DNA of 64,000 nt from contig NC_090984.1 of assembly GCF_041146395.1 (NCBI RefSeq), positions 84,269,114 to 84,333,113 of the forward strand, written 5' to 3'. This document shows, one piece after another, positions 36,481-48,499 of the stretch; position 1 is the first letter of the stretch; each line of letters starts with the position of its first letter. Source of the DNA: Eulemur rufifrons. Lineage: Eukaryota > Chordata > Mammalia > Primates > Lemuridae. The position numbers and the translations under genes are program-made. The notes beneath the pieces were generated by a model that searched no databases, had not been told where the DNA came from, and saw only the letters and a list, made by a program, of their open reading frames with translations.

Positions 36481-36770
36481 CTCTTCTCAGTCTTTAACTT
36501 CTTCTATTTTATCTATTATGTTCAGTGGTACCCTCGAACTTCTCAGTTCTCCAGATGTACGGCTTTGAGACTATTATGCACCTTTCTATGGTCCTCACTC
36601 TTTATATCCAGTCTGTCTCCAAGTTTTGCCAGACTTTCTGCAATTGTATTTTTCTATTTGTCTCAATTTTTAACCCTTACAGACAAAATCCTAGTAAATA
36701 AACTATTGAAACAACCTCCTAACCAGTCTTCTAAGAGCCATTTTAAATTATGCGCCCAGTAAAAAACTCA
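36480..36770 (+). mobile_element. Probable L2 LINE fragment, sense
   Basis: 'attgaaacaacctcctaacc' and agtcttctaagagccatttt resemble L2 ORF2 late text (the 'tagcctcctaactggtctcc' region). The 108-codon frame at 36436-36762 is pyrimidine-derived and shows no conserved reverse-transcriptase motif that I can see. Confidence 0.4.
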
Positions 36771-37400
36771 GCAACAATTTGTAGCAGCATATGCAACTAT
36801 GGCTCCCTCCTCCCTTTTCTGTGCCATGGAAGTTGGGAGAATGTCTTATACAGAAAGGCTTAATAGCTAGGGAGGTGAGTTTGCAGGATAAGGTTGTCTC
36901 AAACTTCCAACAGTAATATCAGGACAAGTCACAGTGCCTTCCTTTCTCAAAGGCATGACTCAGCTTGTCTGCCCACCTCCGCTTCCATCTCACCTGTATC
37001 CATACCCACCTCCCTGGGTGACCTTTCACAGCCACCTCCTCCTCCAACATCCCCTGTAAAGTTTAGCCTGATACTTCCCTTGTCGGTTCCTCCATACTGA
37101 ACCCTCTATCAGCCTTTGTCCTCACACCCAGTGGAGCTCCTAAGGTACTAGCATCCACCACTCTAAAGTTGTTTCCTTCGTCTCATGCTGATTTCATCAG
37201 CTGACGTCATTTCTCCCACAGTGCTCAGATGATAATGCTACCACCTGAGTCTCCTCCAATTCCCTCCACCTTTCTACCTAGATCTTCAACACTGGTTCCA
37301 CAAGCACTCAGCAAACTCTCCTATTGAAGTCTTCCCTATTCCTTTACACCACTATTTTCAGATTTCTGCCAAGCGCCTAATATGCTCTCATCCTCTAAGA
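36771..37400. other. Pyrimidine-rich DNA, unassigned
   Basis: C/T-rich on the top strand, with text like 'tctcacctgtatccataccc'. It may be old LINE sequence, but nothing is certain. Confidence 0.35.
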
Positions 37401-38005
37401 GGTTCTGGCACCTGGCTAAGTTCTCCTCTTCATCTTTCCCACTGGCCTCATTGACTTTAATATCCAGCACCCTGGGCTTTTCTCACCCTCCTTAGTTTTG
37501 TCTTTTCATCACTTACATAGCTCACTCAAATCCAGTCTTCAAATCCAAGTCCTTCTTTGCTTTCACGACACTCGCTGACACTTCCTTTCTCACTCTGACT
37601 TCTCTGTCTCCTTCTCTAGTCCCTCTTTCTTCTCTGTTCCCTAAATTGGTGTGTCCTCCATGATTCTGTTGTTTCCTTTTTCGCCTTCACACTTTAGAAA
37701 TAACTATCCTAATAAATCTAAGCTTTAACTCTACACTGACAAATCTGTAATCGTGACCCTTTCACAAAGCTGGTAGCCAGTTCCACCTACATATATTTTT
37801 GGCATCTCAATATGTCATCAATTCCTCCTCATTCCTCCTATTTCTGTTACTGGCAAAAACATTTTTCCTGTCACCCAAATTCAAAACCTAACAATCATTA
37901 CTGCATGCCATTTTTTAATCCCTGGCCAAATCTATTAATCCCGGCTAATTTTTTTTTCTTATTATACCTTTCAACTGGTCTCTTCTTTTTCTTCATGTCC
38001 TTGAA
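37400..38005 (+). mobile_element. L2 LINE ORF2 fragment (reverse-transcriptase 3' side), sense
   Basis: The order follows the L2 (CR1-clade) ORF2 3' portion: 'ttcctaaattggtgtgtcct', then text after the YADD region, then cacccaaattcaaaacctaa, 'tggccaaatctattaatccc' and 'aactggtctcttctttttct'. Stops and frameshifts are abundant. Confidence 0.5.
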
Positions 38006-38151
38006 AGTGAATATCATTATCCTCATTTTACAAGTAAAATGAGGTTTGAAGGTTAAGTAACTTTCCTAATGTTACAAATCTGGTAAGTAATAGGGACAGG
38101 ATTAAAATCTAGGTCAGTCTTAGGCCAGAACCTAGGCTTTTCCTCTCATCA

Positions 38152-38694
<543 letters not shown>

Positions 38695-38885
38695 GAATCT
38701 TGCCCCGGATTTTACTCCCAATTCCACACACTAGTGGTGTAAATTTTGGTGTAACCTTTGGTGGGTTGCCCATCCTCTCTGTGCCTTACTTTCCTGACCT
38801 GTTATAGCAATGTACACCTTCTGCAGTAACTGAGAGGCATCCATGAAATCTAATGTGGGCAAAGCACTCGACATGTACTAAGTGC
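38695..38885 (-). mobile_element. MIR SINE, antisense
   Basis: 'ttactcccaattccacacac', 'tctgtgccttactttcctga', 'aactgagaggcatccatgaa' and gcaaagcactcgacatgtac follow the complement of MIR. The segment 38834-38864 is shared almost exactly with a different MIR at 42.8 kb. Confidence 0.8.
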
Positions 38886-41580
38886 TCAAAACAGGAGATG
38901 GGACACAAATCATACATTTAACCAGCTTTGGGTGAGTGGGAGAGGAAGGTGGGCTCATGCTCCTGGACTCTCATAGGTGGGAGACACCGACTGGGCAGGG
39001 AAGGGCCCTGGAAGATAACACAGATGTGGAAAATTCCCATGCAGGGAACAGGAAGTTACCTAGACATAGTGATCAGTAATAACAATATTTGATTCCCATA
39101 TGTGATATTTAGGTCTAATTTATTCATAGCATATAGCCTGGTATACAAACAAAATATAATATATTCACTAACTGTTTATTAAACTTACATGCTTTATAAC
39201 TAATAAAATGATAAACAGCCATTGTCTGACTATATTCTGTGACTGGAGCATCTAATCTCCAAGGTACTTATAAATAATTCAATATAATTCAAATAAACTT
39301 AGTCATATGAGCATTTCATAACATCAGTGCTATCCTCTCCCCCAAGTCAAGTCTTAGTCTGGATCCTGGCTGCCTCCTCTTGTCACTTCTACCCACAGGC
39401 CTTCAGCCAACGTCATATTCTGTTCCCATAGCCACCCTTCTTACCCAACATCAAATACACCTTCCCTTTTTTTCTGACCCAATAAATTTCCCCGTTTCCC
39501 TCTCTGTTAGGTTTAAGTGCCTACCAACTCCCAACTCCAATAATCAGCTCCCTTTTTCCTTCTCTGCAAAGCCTCTGCTTAGTTTCAGCCAACCTCCTTA
39601 CTAGTCCCTTGGAACTTTTCCTTAACCATTTAGAAATGCTGCCTCCTATGTGACCTACTCTGCAACAAGTCACCCAATCTGACTTTCTCCATCAAAGACT
39701 TAAAAACTCTTCTTCTTCTACAAAGTCCTCCAGGAGTAAACCAAAAAGGAGATCATGTTTTCTCTTTATCCCAATAACTTACTCATGCACTCATTCACCT
39801 GAAACTTTGGTGAAATTCTCTCAGCAATTCATCTAAATATTTTTTTAAATAAGTAGACTTACCACTTTACTGTCTTTAATTGCTTATTTGTTTTCCTCTA
39901 CATCTGTCCTGTTATGAAGTTCTGCGGGGAGACCATAATCCGTCTTGGGGAGTGAGCATCTAAAGCATTGTTTCTCAACTAGTACCTCCTAACTGCATGA
40001 GGCATGAAGTCATCCTCAGAGAGAAACATTCCCTTCTGCCAACTTCTAAGTAGGGCCTTGGGGAGTGGAGATGATGGGATGTAGACATGGCAGGAAGAAG
40101 AGATGTCACAAAGCAAGGTCACATGCCTGAATAATAGGAAAAGTTTCCCCAAAACATTATCTCTTTAAAAAGAGTCACTTTATATTTGAGCTTTTGCCAA
40201 GTATCTCATACCATGGGGATGCCTTCTCAATGACTTTCTTTTGAACAGCCAATGCCACTGGTTAGAGACTCGATAAGCCAAAACAGTTTCAATTAATGTT
40301 AGTTTTGGAAGCTTGTGAAAGTCATCTAATGTGACCAGACTTTTTAAAAGAAAAGAAATTGCCACATATTTAGACATTATCCCTGGGTATTTGACAATTC
40401 TGTACATTAGATAAATATCACGTTAATAGGACTTTCAAGAGTCACTTAAGTCGTTGTATTGTGGGAATCACGGGGTGATTCTACCTTTTAAGAAAAACTA
40501 TATTCCTAATATTATGCAAATGGGTACACGTGGCTGGGATAAAATTTCCAGTAACAGTATTATATATTCAGATTTGAGAAATGAAGTAGAAATAAAGGCA
40601 AGAGCCTGTAGAAAACTGTATTAAGTGAATAGAAACCAATTCTAGTGCTGACCAAGGCTCTGATGCCTCTTGGCTGTCTCCAAGGTGCATGTGAGAAGTT
40701 GAAATAAAAATGATCTAGTCAGATGTGAGCTCAAAAAATTTGTTCAAAGTAACACATCATTATATAGAAAATGTGATTTTAAGCATGTATGTGAGATTAA
40801 TGAATTAAATATCATAAGAAAAAATTTAATTCAGCAATGTCCATTATATTTACCATATTTAAACTAACCAAAAGGCTTATTTGAGGATTATGTCATGAAA
40901 GAAATGCATCTCACTATATATTAAGGTTGGCATTCGTGGGGAGCGTGAGAGCCTGTAATGTGGGTGGGGGTGGAAGGTTTAAATGGACAGACAGCTGGAT
41001 GAGGGAATGGCTCAGGAAAAAAGAATGGTAATACATTTTCTTATTTTTTCACAGCAAGGTCACACGTGTGTCCTGTACTAAGAAAGATTGGGACACTCTG
41101 GTCTGGAGGACAAGAACTAATTTACTTGAGCTCATTGTGTTCTATTCCCAGAACGGCGAGTGCTCACTGAATATTATTCATTGATGGTTAGGATGTGCCA
41201 TGAGGCTGTTTACTACAGCATCTTTCTAATTTGTTACATAACACAAAAGAATGGAATCTGAAAAACACCAAAGGTGGAGAAATGCTCAGCATAATAAAAT
41301 CATGTGAGATACATACTGAACCATCTTTACAAGTTTCTTTAGCTAGTTGTTTAAACCCCCTGTTGAACTTCTTCCCACCCAAAAGGCCTCCTTTTCTTGA
41401 GCAATTTCAATGTATAGTCACATTTTGAACAGTTGCCAGCTAAAATGCTTGCATTAGGCTCCATGGCTGTCTGTTCCACCAAGACAAATAAGAACTGGCC
41501 CAACCCCTCATTGGAGTACATTGTTCATGGTGCTGAGCAGTGATTTTCCATATCTGACTGTCTTTGTGTTCACCCCAGGA
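38886..41580. other. Mostly unique DNA with pyrimidine-rich and L2-like scraps
   Basis: 39370-39770 is C/T-rich and could be old LINE; the 74-codon frame there has no domain. 41080-41190 has weak L2 3'-end character. The 75-codon minus frame at 40180-40407 and the opposed pair at 41188-41428 are unremarkable. No exon recognised. Confidence 0.4.
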
Positions 41581-41599
41581 GGAAGGGTGAGCCTGCTTT

Positions 41600-42060
41600 A
41601 TTGAGTTCTCATTTCTCACAAAGCAGCAACATCTGGAGGGCTGAGCAGTTTGTTGGCAGGTCCAGCCTGAAGGAATTCGGCCACGGTTCCGATTGGCTCT
41701 TATCAGTAGGTGTCACTAAAGACAGCTTCAGAGACAGAAAAATAAATGGGCCAATTAAGCAATGCCAAGAACAGACTATTTTATAGTCATCTCTGCTCTT
41801 TTTATTGTTATTCCAACTGCAGAAGTTTCAAGATTCTAATTATTCCCTGTTTTTTCCCCCTTGCTGCAAATGAACCTTTTTCCATTTTCCAAGTGCCTCC
41901 CTTTAGAGTTAGAGAGTGGGACATTTAATTAATATATTTATTTTGTGGTACCTGATGTAGCAAGTTAGCAAAATGAAAACAAAGATTAATTCTACCATTT
42001 TGTTGCAATGAAGCTACAGCTGGCTGTTCATCTGCAAACAGGCTAATGAAGGCTTCACCA
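41600..42060. promoter_or_regulatory. Candidate conserved non-coding element
   Basis: Repeat-free DNA of even composition. Recognisable binding-site cores include an inverted CCAAT box followed by a GATA-type site (gattggctcttatca, 41691-41705), a T-box-like aggtgtcac, and homeodomain cores (ccaattaag, tttaattaatatatt). This is a prediction from texture only. Confidence 0.3.
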
Positions 42061-42765
42061 GCTCCTTTGTCTCTTCAACATGAGACACTCAGTGTATGTA
42101 GGAAGCATGAACCACTCATGCCAACCTGGCCATGCCTTTGTATCCCTAGAAAATGCAAGCATAGGAACCCCAGAGTAAGACCACGTATTTCTGAGGAGGT
42201 CAGCAGGGGGATCTCTTAGGCTTTTTCCTGGAGAGGGGCCAGGCTGGTCCACAGTGGCCACCATGCTTACTGGCTTCATTTTTGGTGACTGATGCTTTTC
42301 CACCTGCAAAGATACAAGCCCCGTGAGGGACTCTAAATTTGATTTCCAAATCCAAGCAATACCACATAAGTAAGCACAGTTACCTGAGAAAAACAAGTTG
42401 GGAAATATTCAAATAGATAGATTTCATTTGTAACATCAAGTGTGAGCAATACTGGAGCACGGGTCCCAGTGCCAGCACATTTCTAGCACCTGGTTAAGTG
42501 CTCAGACAATGTTGGTTAAATGAATGAGGTATCCACTAGCTCAGAACATCAATGAACTGTTCTGTAAGCGTCACCCACTACGTATGCTAAATTTGCATGC
42601 ATTGTGGTGGCTGCTTTTGTTTTTTCTAGTTTCAGCAATATGCCCACTACATCCAGCAGACAGGTCCTTAGGTTTGAAGACCAAACCAAAGACTTTTCCT
42701 TCCAAATTACTTATAATTACAAATGTAAATATAAATGATCACTAATAACAATTAAAAAATAGTAA
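42061..42765. other. Unique DNA with a 113-codon minus-strand frame
   Basis: The frame at 42055-42396 has no recognisable domain, signal peptide or membrane segment. Its reading direction and composition do not distinguish it from chance. Confidence 0.4.
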
Positions 42766-43082
42766 TAACAGCTGTCATTTATTGTGTACTTACTATGAGG
42801 AATCCCTGAAATCTAATGTGGGCAAAGTATTACTAAGTTCCATACATTATTTCACATAATTTCCCAACAAACTAAGTTCTATATATTATTTCATGTACTT
42901 TCACAACAATCCCATGAGATAAATGTGATTATTATTCCCATTTTACTGTGAGAAAACTGAGACCTAGCCTCATTAAGTTATTTTTTTCAAGAGGATACAG
43001 CTAGGAAATTGTAGCGCCAGGTCTAAGATAAATCTGTCTGAGTCTAAACCTGCTCTCTTAACTGAGTACTTTACAACCTTCT
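42766..43082 (+). mobile_element. MIR SINE, sense, with internal patch and duplication
   Basis: MIR text runs from cagctgtcatttattgtgta to 'gtctaaacctgctctcttaa'. The normal stretch after 'cttactatg' is replaced by 31 bp matching the antisense MIR at 38.8 kb. It is followed by a 39-bp tandem duplication (42832-42870 and 42871-42909, 33 of 39 identical). The core and tRNA-related end are otherwise normal. Confidence 0.85.
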
Positions 43083-44269
43083 CTTCTAACATAGAATTAT
43101 TAATAGCAAATCTTAACAAAGAGAATGGAGGGCATATCTGGAAAAGAAAAAATGGAGAGTGAAAGAAAATGAGTGAAAGTTAAATCTATGCTGTGGAATT
43201 TATTACTGGGATATTGGTGTTTAATACATGCTGGGCAAAAAAAAAAAAAAAAAAGCATTGCTTGTTGCCCTGGCTGGGAGTTATTTATATTCACAGCACT
43301 GTCATCTAGTCCCCAAGCTCAGCAATGAATAACCAGTAGCCCTAATTTTCACCATGAACATTCTTCCCTGGCATCTTTCTGCAATTTTAGACTCCCAAGT
43401 CCAAGTAACAAGATGTCATTTTCATTTATTGAATATAATTTCTAAATTATATAGGCCATAAATCCACATTCTTGTATATTCTCCAAAAAAAAAAATGGTT
43501 CTGTGAATTGAAAACTATCCACCAGCACCCAGAACCCACGGGCCCCAGGCTGCCCCCACATCCACAGAGCCTCTGCACAGCACCCACAGAGACCTCTGTG
43601 AGAAGAATATCAAAAGCCAACTTTGTACTCCTATTTCAGGTTAAAAGTTCCCAAATCTAAAGGAATGCATATGCACCTAAAAAACTGACAAAGGTACTTC
43701 TTACACATTTTAACAGATTCCATTATTTATAAACTACCAGAATACTTAGTTTTTTAATGGGATTTTTTTCCTCCAGAAATATTCTATCCTCTAGCAAGGC
43801 ATAACATGTCCACAATAGACATACTCCAGCACATTTCAAAGAATATTGCTTGTTTATTATCCCAGATAAGAAAGGTCCTTATGGAATTTTATTTGTAACA
43901 GGCTTATGCTCAGAAAACTAGCTTTGGAAGCTAATTCTCCTCACTGTTAAAGGTCATCTGATGTCAAGTGGGAGAAGAGTATTTAGTGGGTGATTATCAT
44001 CCTTTTGTGAAGATCTGTAATATGTTTTGTCCAGCTGAATCAAAATACAGCAGAGGATTCAGTAAGGGTATATCTTGTCAGTCACAGCAAAGCAATATAG
44101 AACAAGCTTTGCTAGAAGCCCTGATCCTTGCAGACTCATTTATAAAACCCAAATCTGCTTATATTGAAGTCCTATTATGAATAAGACATTTCATCTTATA
44201 CTGAAAAGAAGATGAAAATGAATAACATTACCTTTGCCTTCGAGACAGGCACACAGTTAAAATAAAAGG
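43083..44269. other. Unique DNA with A-runs
   Basis: A-runs of 18 at 43238-43255 and 11 at 43484-43494. No SINE body is attached to the first run. The 62- to 70-codon frames have no domain. Confidence 0.5.
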
Positions 44270-45190
44270 CAAGGTGAGTGTCATGGAAGATTTGCTTTGA
44301 GGGAATGAAAGATGACTGCCACTAGAGGAATCAGGAAAGGCTTTCTTGCAGAGGTTGCACTGGAGGTGGGCCTTGAAGGATATGTAGAATTCCTTGTTGA
44401 AAGTAAATAAAATCGAACAGAATTAAGAAGTCAAGCAGAAACCAAAGAACATGCCAGGGAATACAGATAGCTTAGGAAGAATGTGGTTGGAGATTGGGCT
44501 CAAATGATGTCAAACGGTGTCATTTTATGGTGAGCCTTGAAGGCAGACTGAGGATTTTGTACATCAGTCATTAGGCAGAGAAGAGCTACTAAAGTCTGTA
44601 GGACGGAAGTAGAGTCAGAATCCCAAGCTTCAAGATAAATCTGGCAGCAACGTCTAAGATGAGATACAGAGAAGACAGAAGGGAGTGAAGGCTGTGGATC
44701 TGTTGGGATGCTATTGCAGCAATACAGATATTAGGGCCTGGAAAAAGATAAACTTTAGTGAACTGTGGAAGAAGGGAACACAGAATAGAATAGAATCTGT
44801 GCAGAGACTTCGTAGCTAATCCCTTGGGGCAGGGGATGTGGTGCTATTTAAGGGAAATAAGGGAGAAAACAACGGTTTTGAATGGATGACTGAAAAGATG
44901 GTGGGTCTCTTATTAGAAATGATAAAGTCAGGAGGAGAGAGAGCTTTTCCATGTGTGGAAGTCACAGAGTTTGATTTGGGTCATGGTGGGTTTAGTTAGC
45001 ATTGGTACATGCACAGGCATTTTGAATGGGTCTAGAATTTGGCCCTGGGGTTGTAAATGCGGGATCTCCTAACCCAGCAGCAGCAATAGAAGCCACGGAT
45101 GCTAGAATCACCAGGAAATAGTGGGTGTAGAAGATGACCTTGCACAGGCAAGGAGGTCAAATGCTGGAGGATGCTAATAGGGTATAAAAG
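44270..45190 (-). mobile_element. L2-type LINE, long antisense fragment
   Basis: The order 'aggctttcttgcagaggttg', cactggaggtgggccttgaa, 'atgccagggaatacagatag', tggtgagccttgaaggcaga, 'atctggcagcaacgtctaag', 'gggatgctattgcagcaata' and tttgatttgggtcatggtgg is L2-like text in reverse. At about 0.9 kb it is the longest L2 copy in the window. Confidence 0.6.
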
Positions 45191-45289
45191 AGTCACATAG
45201 ACCTGTATTCAAATCCAGACTCTAAACAGCTGTGGGGCCTTCAAGAATATTTTTTGAGAATTAAATGAGATATTATATAAAGCAACAGT

Positions 45290-46215
45290 AAAAACAAATA
45301 AAAAATAAATATCCAATTACAAACTGGGTGAAAGACATTACAAGACATTTCATCAAAGAGAATGTATAGATGGCAAATAAGCACATGAAAGATGTTCAAC
45401 TTCATTAGACATCAGGGAAATGTAAATTAAAACCACAATGAGATATCACTATATAACTATCAAAATGGCTAAAATAAGAAACAGTGACAACACCAAAAGC
45501 AGACAAACTGCATCACTGATACGTTCTTTCTGGTGGGAATAGACAATGGTACAGCCACCTGGGAACACAGCTTGGCAGTTTCTTTAAAAATTAAACATGT
45601 GACTGCCATATAAACTTGCAATTGTACTCCTGGGCATTTATCTCAGAGAAATAAACATTTATGTTCACACAAAAACCCGTTCACAGCAGCTCTACTCATA
45701 ATAGCCAAAAACTGAAAACAGTCCAGATGTCTTTTAACAGGTAAATAGTTAGACAAACTATGGTACACCCATCCATGGAATAAAACTCAACAATTAACAG
45801 GAACAAATTACTAATATATGAAACAACTTGAATGATATTCAAAGAATTATGCTGAGTGGAAAAAAAAATCTTCCCAAAAAGTGACATACCGTATGATTCC
45901 ATTTATATGACATTCTTGAAATGACAAAGTTATAGAAATTAATTGGTGATTGCCAATGATTTCCCATGGTTAAGAGAGAGTTGGTATGGGCAGGTTGTGG
46001 GTGTAGCCATATACAAGGACAAAATGAGGTGATAGAAATGTTCTGTATCTTGACTGCATTAACGTCACAGTCCTGGTCAAGATATTGTATGACAGTCTTG
46101 TAAGATATTTCCACTGGAGAAAATGGGTAAAATGTACGTGAAATCTCTCTGTATTATTTCTTACAACTGCACCTGAATCTATAATTATTTCAAAATAAGA
46201 AATTTAATTTAAAAA
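45290..46215 (+). mobile_element. L1M ORF2 end and 3' UTR
   Basis: ORF2 end text: aagcacatgaaagatgttca, 'ttagacatcagggaaatgta', 'ctcataatagccaaaaactg', 'ctatggtacacccatccatg'. The 3' UTR ends near 46215 with 'ataattatttcaaaataaga'. There is no open frame except minus-strand shadows. Confidence 0.87.
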
Positions 46216-46284
46216 AACATCTAGCCTCAGTTATCCTCCCATATTTAGTTGAGATTCAGCAGGGAATCCCTACATGTTAAAAGG

Positions 46285-46410
46285 CTATTTGGAAGGGGAG
46301 AGAAAGATAGGAAAGAAGGAAGGAAGAAGAGAAGAGAAGGGGGGAAGGAGGGACAGTAGGGAGGGACAGGAGAGATTGGAGGGAGAAAAGAGAAAAAATA
46401 GAAATAGACC
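46285..46410 (+). repeat. GA-rich purine tract
   Basis: Almost pure A/G for over 100 bases (gaaggaaggaagaagagaag and variants). It accounts for the Lys/Glu/Arg-rich 92-codon frame at 46274-46552, which should not be read as a protein. Confidence 0.9.
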
Positions 46411-46419
46411 TTTCAATAG

Positions 46420-46461
46420 ATTACCAGGCCTGGAGGATGCTAGATCCTCCATTACCAGGCC
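46420..46461. repeat. Hairpin flanked by 11-bp direct repeats
   Basis: The arms tggaggat and atcctcca pair perfectly around a 5-base loop (46431-46451). The 11-mer attaccaggcc occurs on both sides, at 46420-46430 and 46451-46461. Confidence 0.9.
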
Positions 46462-47414
46462 ATTCTATAGAATAGTCTGGGGGGAAAAGAGGCAGAAAGA
46501 ACAGCTAGGAGGTTCCAGTAGGGTTCTACGAGGTGAAATATGGTATCTTTGATAAAAGGAAAGAAACTGTTCCCTTCCCAACAAAGAGCATAAACTTACT
46601 CAATGTGAACTCAAGAATTCCTCTTGGCATGAAGTCCCTGGAGTGTCCAAGAAAAACTGAGGGCTCACGGGGTATAATTTTGCAAATTTGAAAGCTAAAA
46701 TGAAATCTCCCTATCTCTTCCAGAACATGTGTGTCCTTGCAACATGATATTTATGATGTGAATTGGGCTGATTAAATCCATTTTAGGGTTCAGGGATTTG
46801 CACAACCTAAATATACTGGTTCTCAGGGAATGAAGAGCATCATATTTCCTTTGAGTATTTTGTCGCATTGACATCAACAGGAAGCTGTTAGTGATAAGGA
46901 GAACTTGGCATGGGGGCCTGGGAGTGGGGGATTTAGCTGTGCACAGTTGAGTGTCAACCTGAATACAGGACATCTCAGTCACAATTTGGTGAACCCTCTT
47001 TATGAGCCCCTGCCTGGGACTTTCACACACAGATGGTATATATGAGAAAGCTTGACATGAGAGGTTTCTCAAAGTTAGTAAACACAGAAGTGATGGATGC
47101 TAGAGATAGGGTAAACCTCGTCATGGAAACTGGAGGAAGGCAACATTCCTGCTAGAGACTAAAAAAGAAATGGTAAATGAACCAGTGAATTAGACTCCCT
47201 GCTGAGACCAAAGGTCATTACATACACTAAGCTTGAACTCATATCCAAACTTTACAAAGTAAAACACTATAGGAAAAATTATTATCCTCTTCAAATTCAG
47301 ATCTGGTAGACCCTGTGTCACATAATGGCAAGAACATAGTACTCCCCAAAATAAACAAATCAACTTTAAAAGGAGCCAAAGAAAGGTCCATGAAGTATAT
47401 TAGGTTCACTCGGG
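46462..47414. other. Unique DNA with a 125-codon minus-strand frame
   Basis: The frame at 46695-47072 is among the longest in the window. It shows no recognisable domain, no signal peptide and no repeated motif. It is open at a length expected occasionally by chance. No splice or promoter context supports it. Confidence 0.4.
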
Positions 47415-47900
47415 GTGACTCCCATTGGACTGGCTTTTGAATACCATACAGACCTAGCAAACCCTTGGGTGAGAAATCTTCAACGAAGCTGGACTTGTCA
47501 GGCTACTTATTCTGCTTTATTAATATCCGGCTGGAATTACAGAATCAGGCCAAATAATGATGTAAAACCCAAAAGAAGGAATGTTGCTAATTGCCAAATT
47601 TGTTATGGAATTATCACATTTTCTGTTTCGGTGTTAAGCGCTGGGAGACTCATTGAATGAAAGCTCCAAAGAAACCATAGATCAATGTCAGCCACAAAAA
47701 TTGAGGTGGAAAAAATTCACAAGGCAAATCTGAAAGCTTGTGCATTTGATCCTTCAAAACAGACACCTTTGCATGGAACAATCGATGTGTACATATCGCT
47801 GTTGAGCACAGTAATGAACTAATTTCTGCATATAAACTGGAAAGCATAATGGATGTGCAGATGGCAAAAATCTGGTTCTTCTCTGACGATTTAGGCAAGT
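47415..47900. promoter_or_regulatory. Candidate conserved non-coding element
   Basis: No repeat recognised. The segment has homeodomain-type cores (gctaattgcc, ctttattaatat) and even base composition. Open frames of 81 (plus) and 82 codons (minus) overlap only partly and have no domain, so I favour non-coding. Confidence 0.3.
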
Positions 47901-48499
47901 CTTTTACTAAGATTCATTTCTGTCTTGACCTTCCACCTGTCACTGCTTCCTTTCTGCCTTTCATGTTCTCTCACCTTGATGCAAGTCAAAATATTGTCTT
48001 GCTATGTTGCTGACATTTTATTTTAGGTAACTGTGTAGTTTAACTTTGCTCACCACCATTCTTACCATATGGAAGCAATTAATTCATTTTCTTTGCCATC
48101 ATTAGGACTGGAATCCTAGGGTATTCTACATGTAACCTCATCATTAGTTAAGATTTCCCTTAACTAATTATATAACATCTAATCCATTTTCTTAAAAGTA
48201 GAACTTGCTAAGAAATAAAGAAATGACATTGCTCATAATAAACTCTGCATGCTACACGGTAATTTAAACTGTACTGTTATGTATGGTGAAGGACTGAAAG
48301 TTTAGAGTTCCTCCCCTTGGCAAAGATTTTTTTCTAAGGGTTGCTTAAATAAGCAGTACAGAAACCAGATGTCATTTGGTAAGAGTATCTGAATGACCAA
48401 AAATTTGCTGTCTGGGTATTTTTTTCCTTTATAAAAACAAGAAAAATTCTTTGGATTTATATCATATTTAGCAGCTGTGAAACAGTGCAAACATCTGTT
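47901..48499. other. Unique AT-rich DNA
   Basis: No repeat or gene recognised. It links the two candidate conserved blocks. Confidence 0.5.

Noticed and set aside
46274..46552. 92-codon Lys/Glu/Arg-rich frame
   Set aside because: It is the translation of a GA-rich low-complexity tract.
46695..47072. 125-codon minus-strand frame as a novel gene
   Set aside because: No domain, start context or splice signals. Length is within chance expectation for 64 kb read in six frames.
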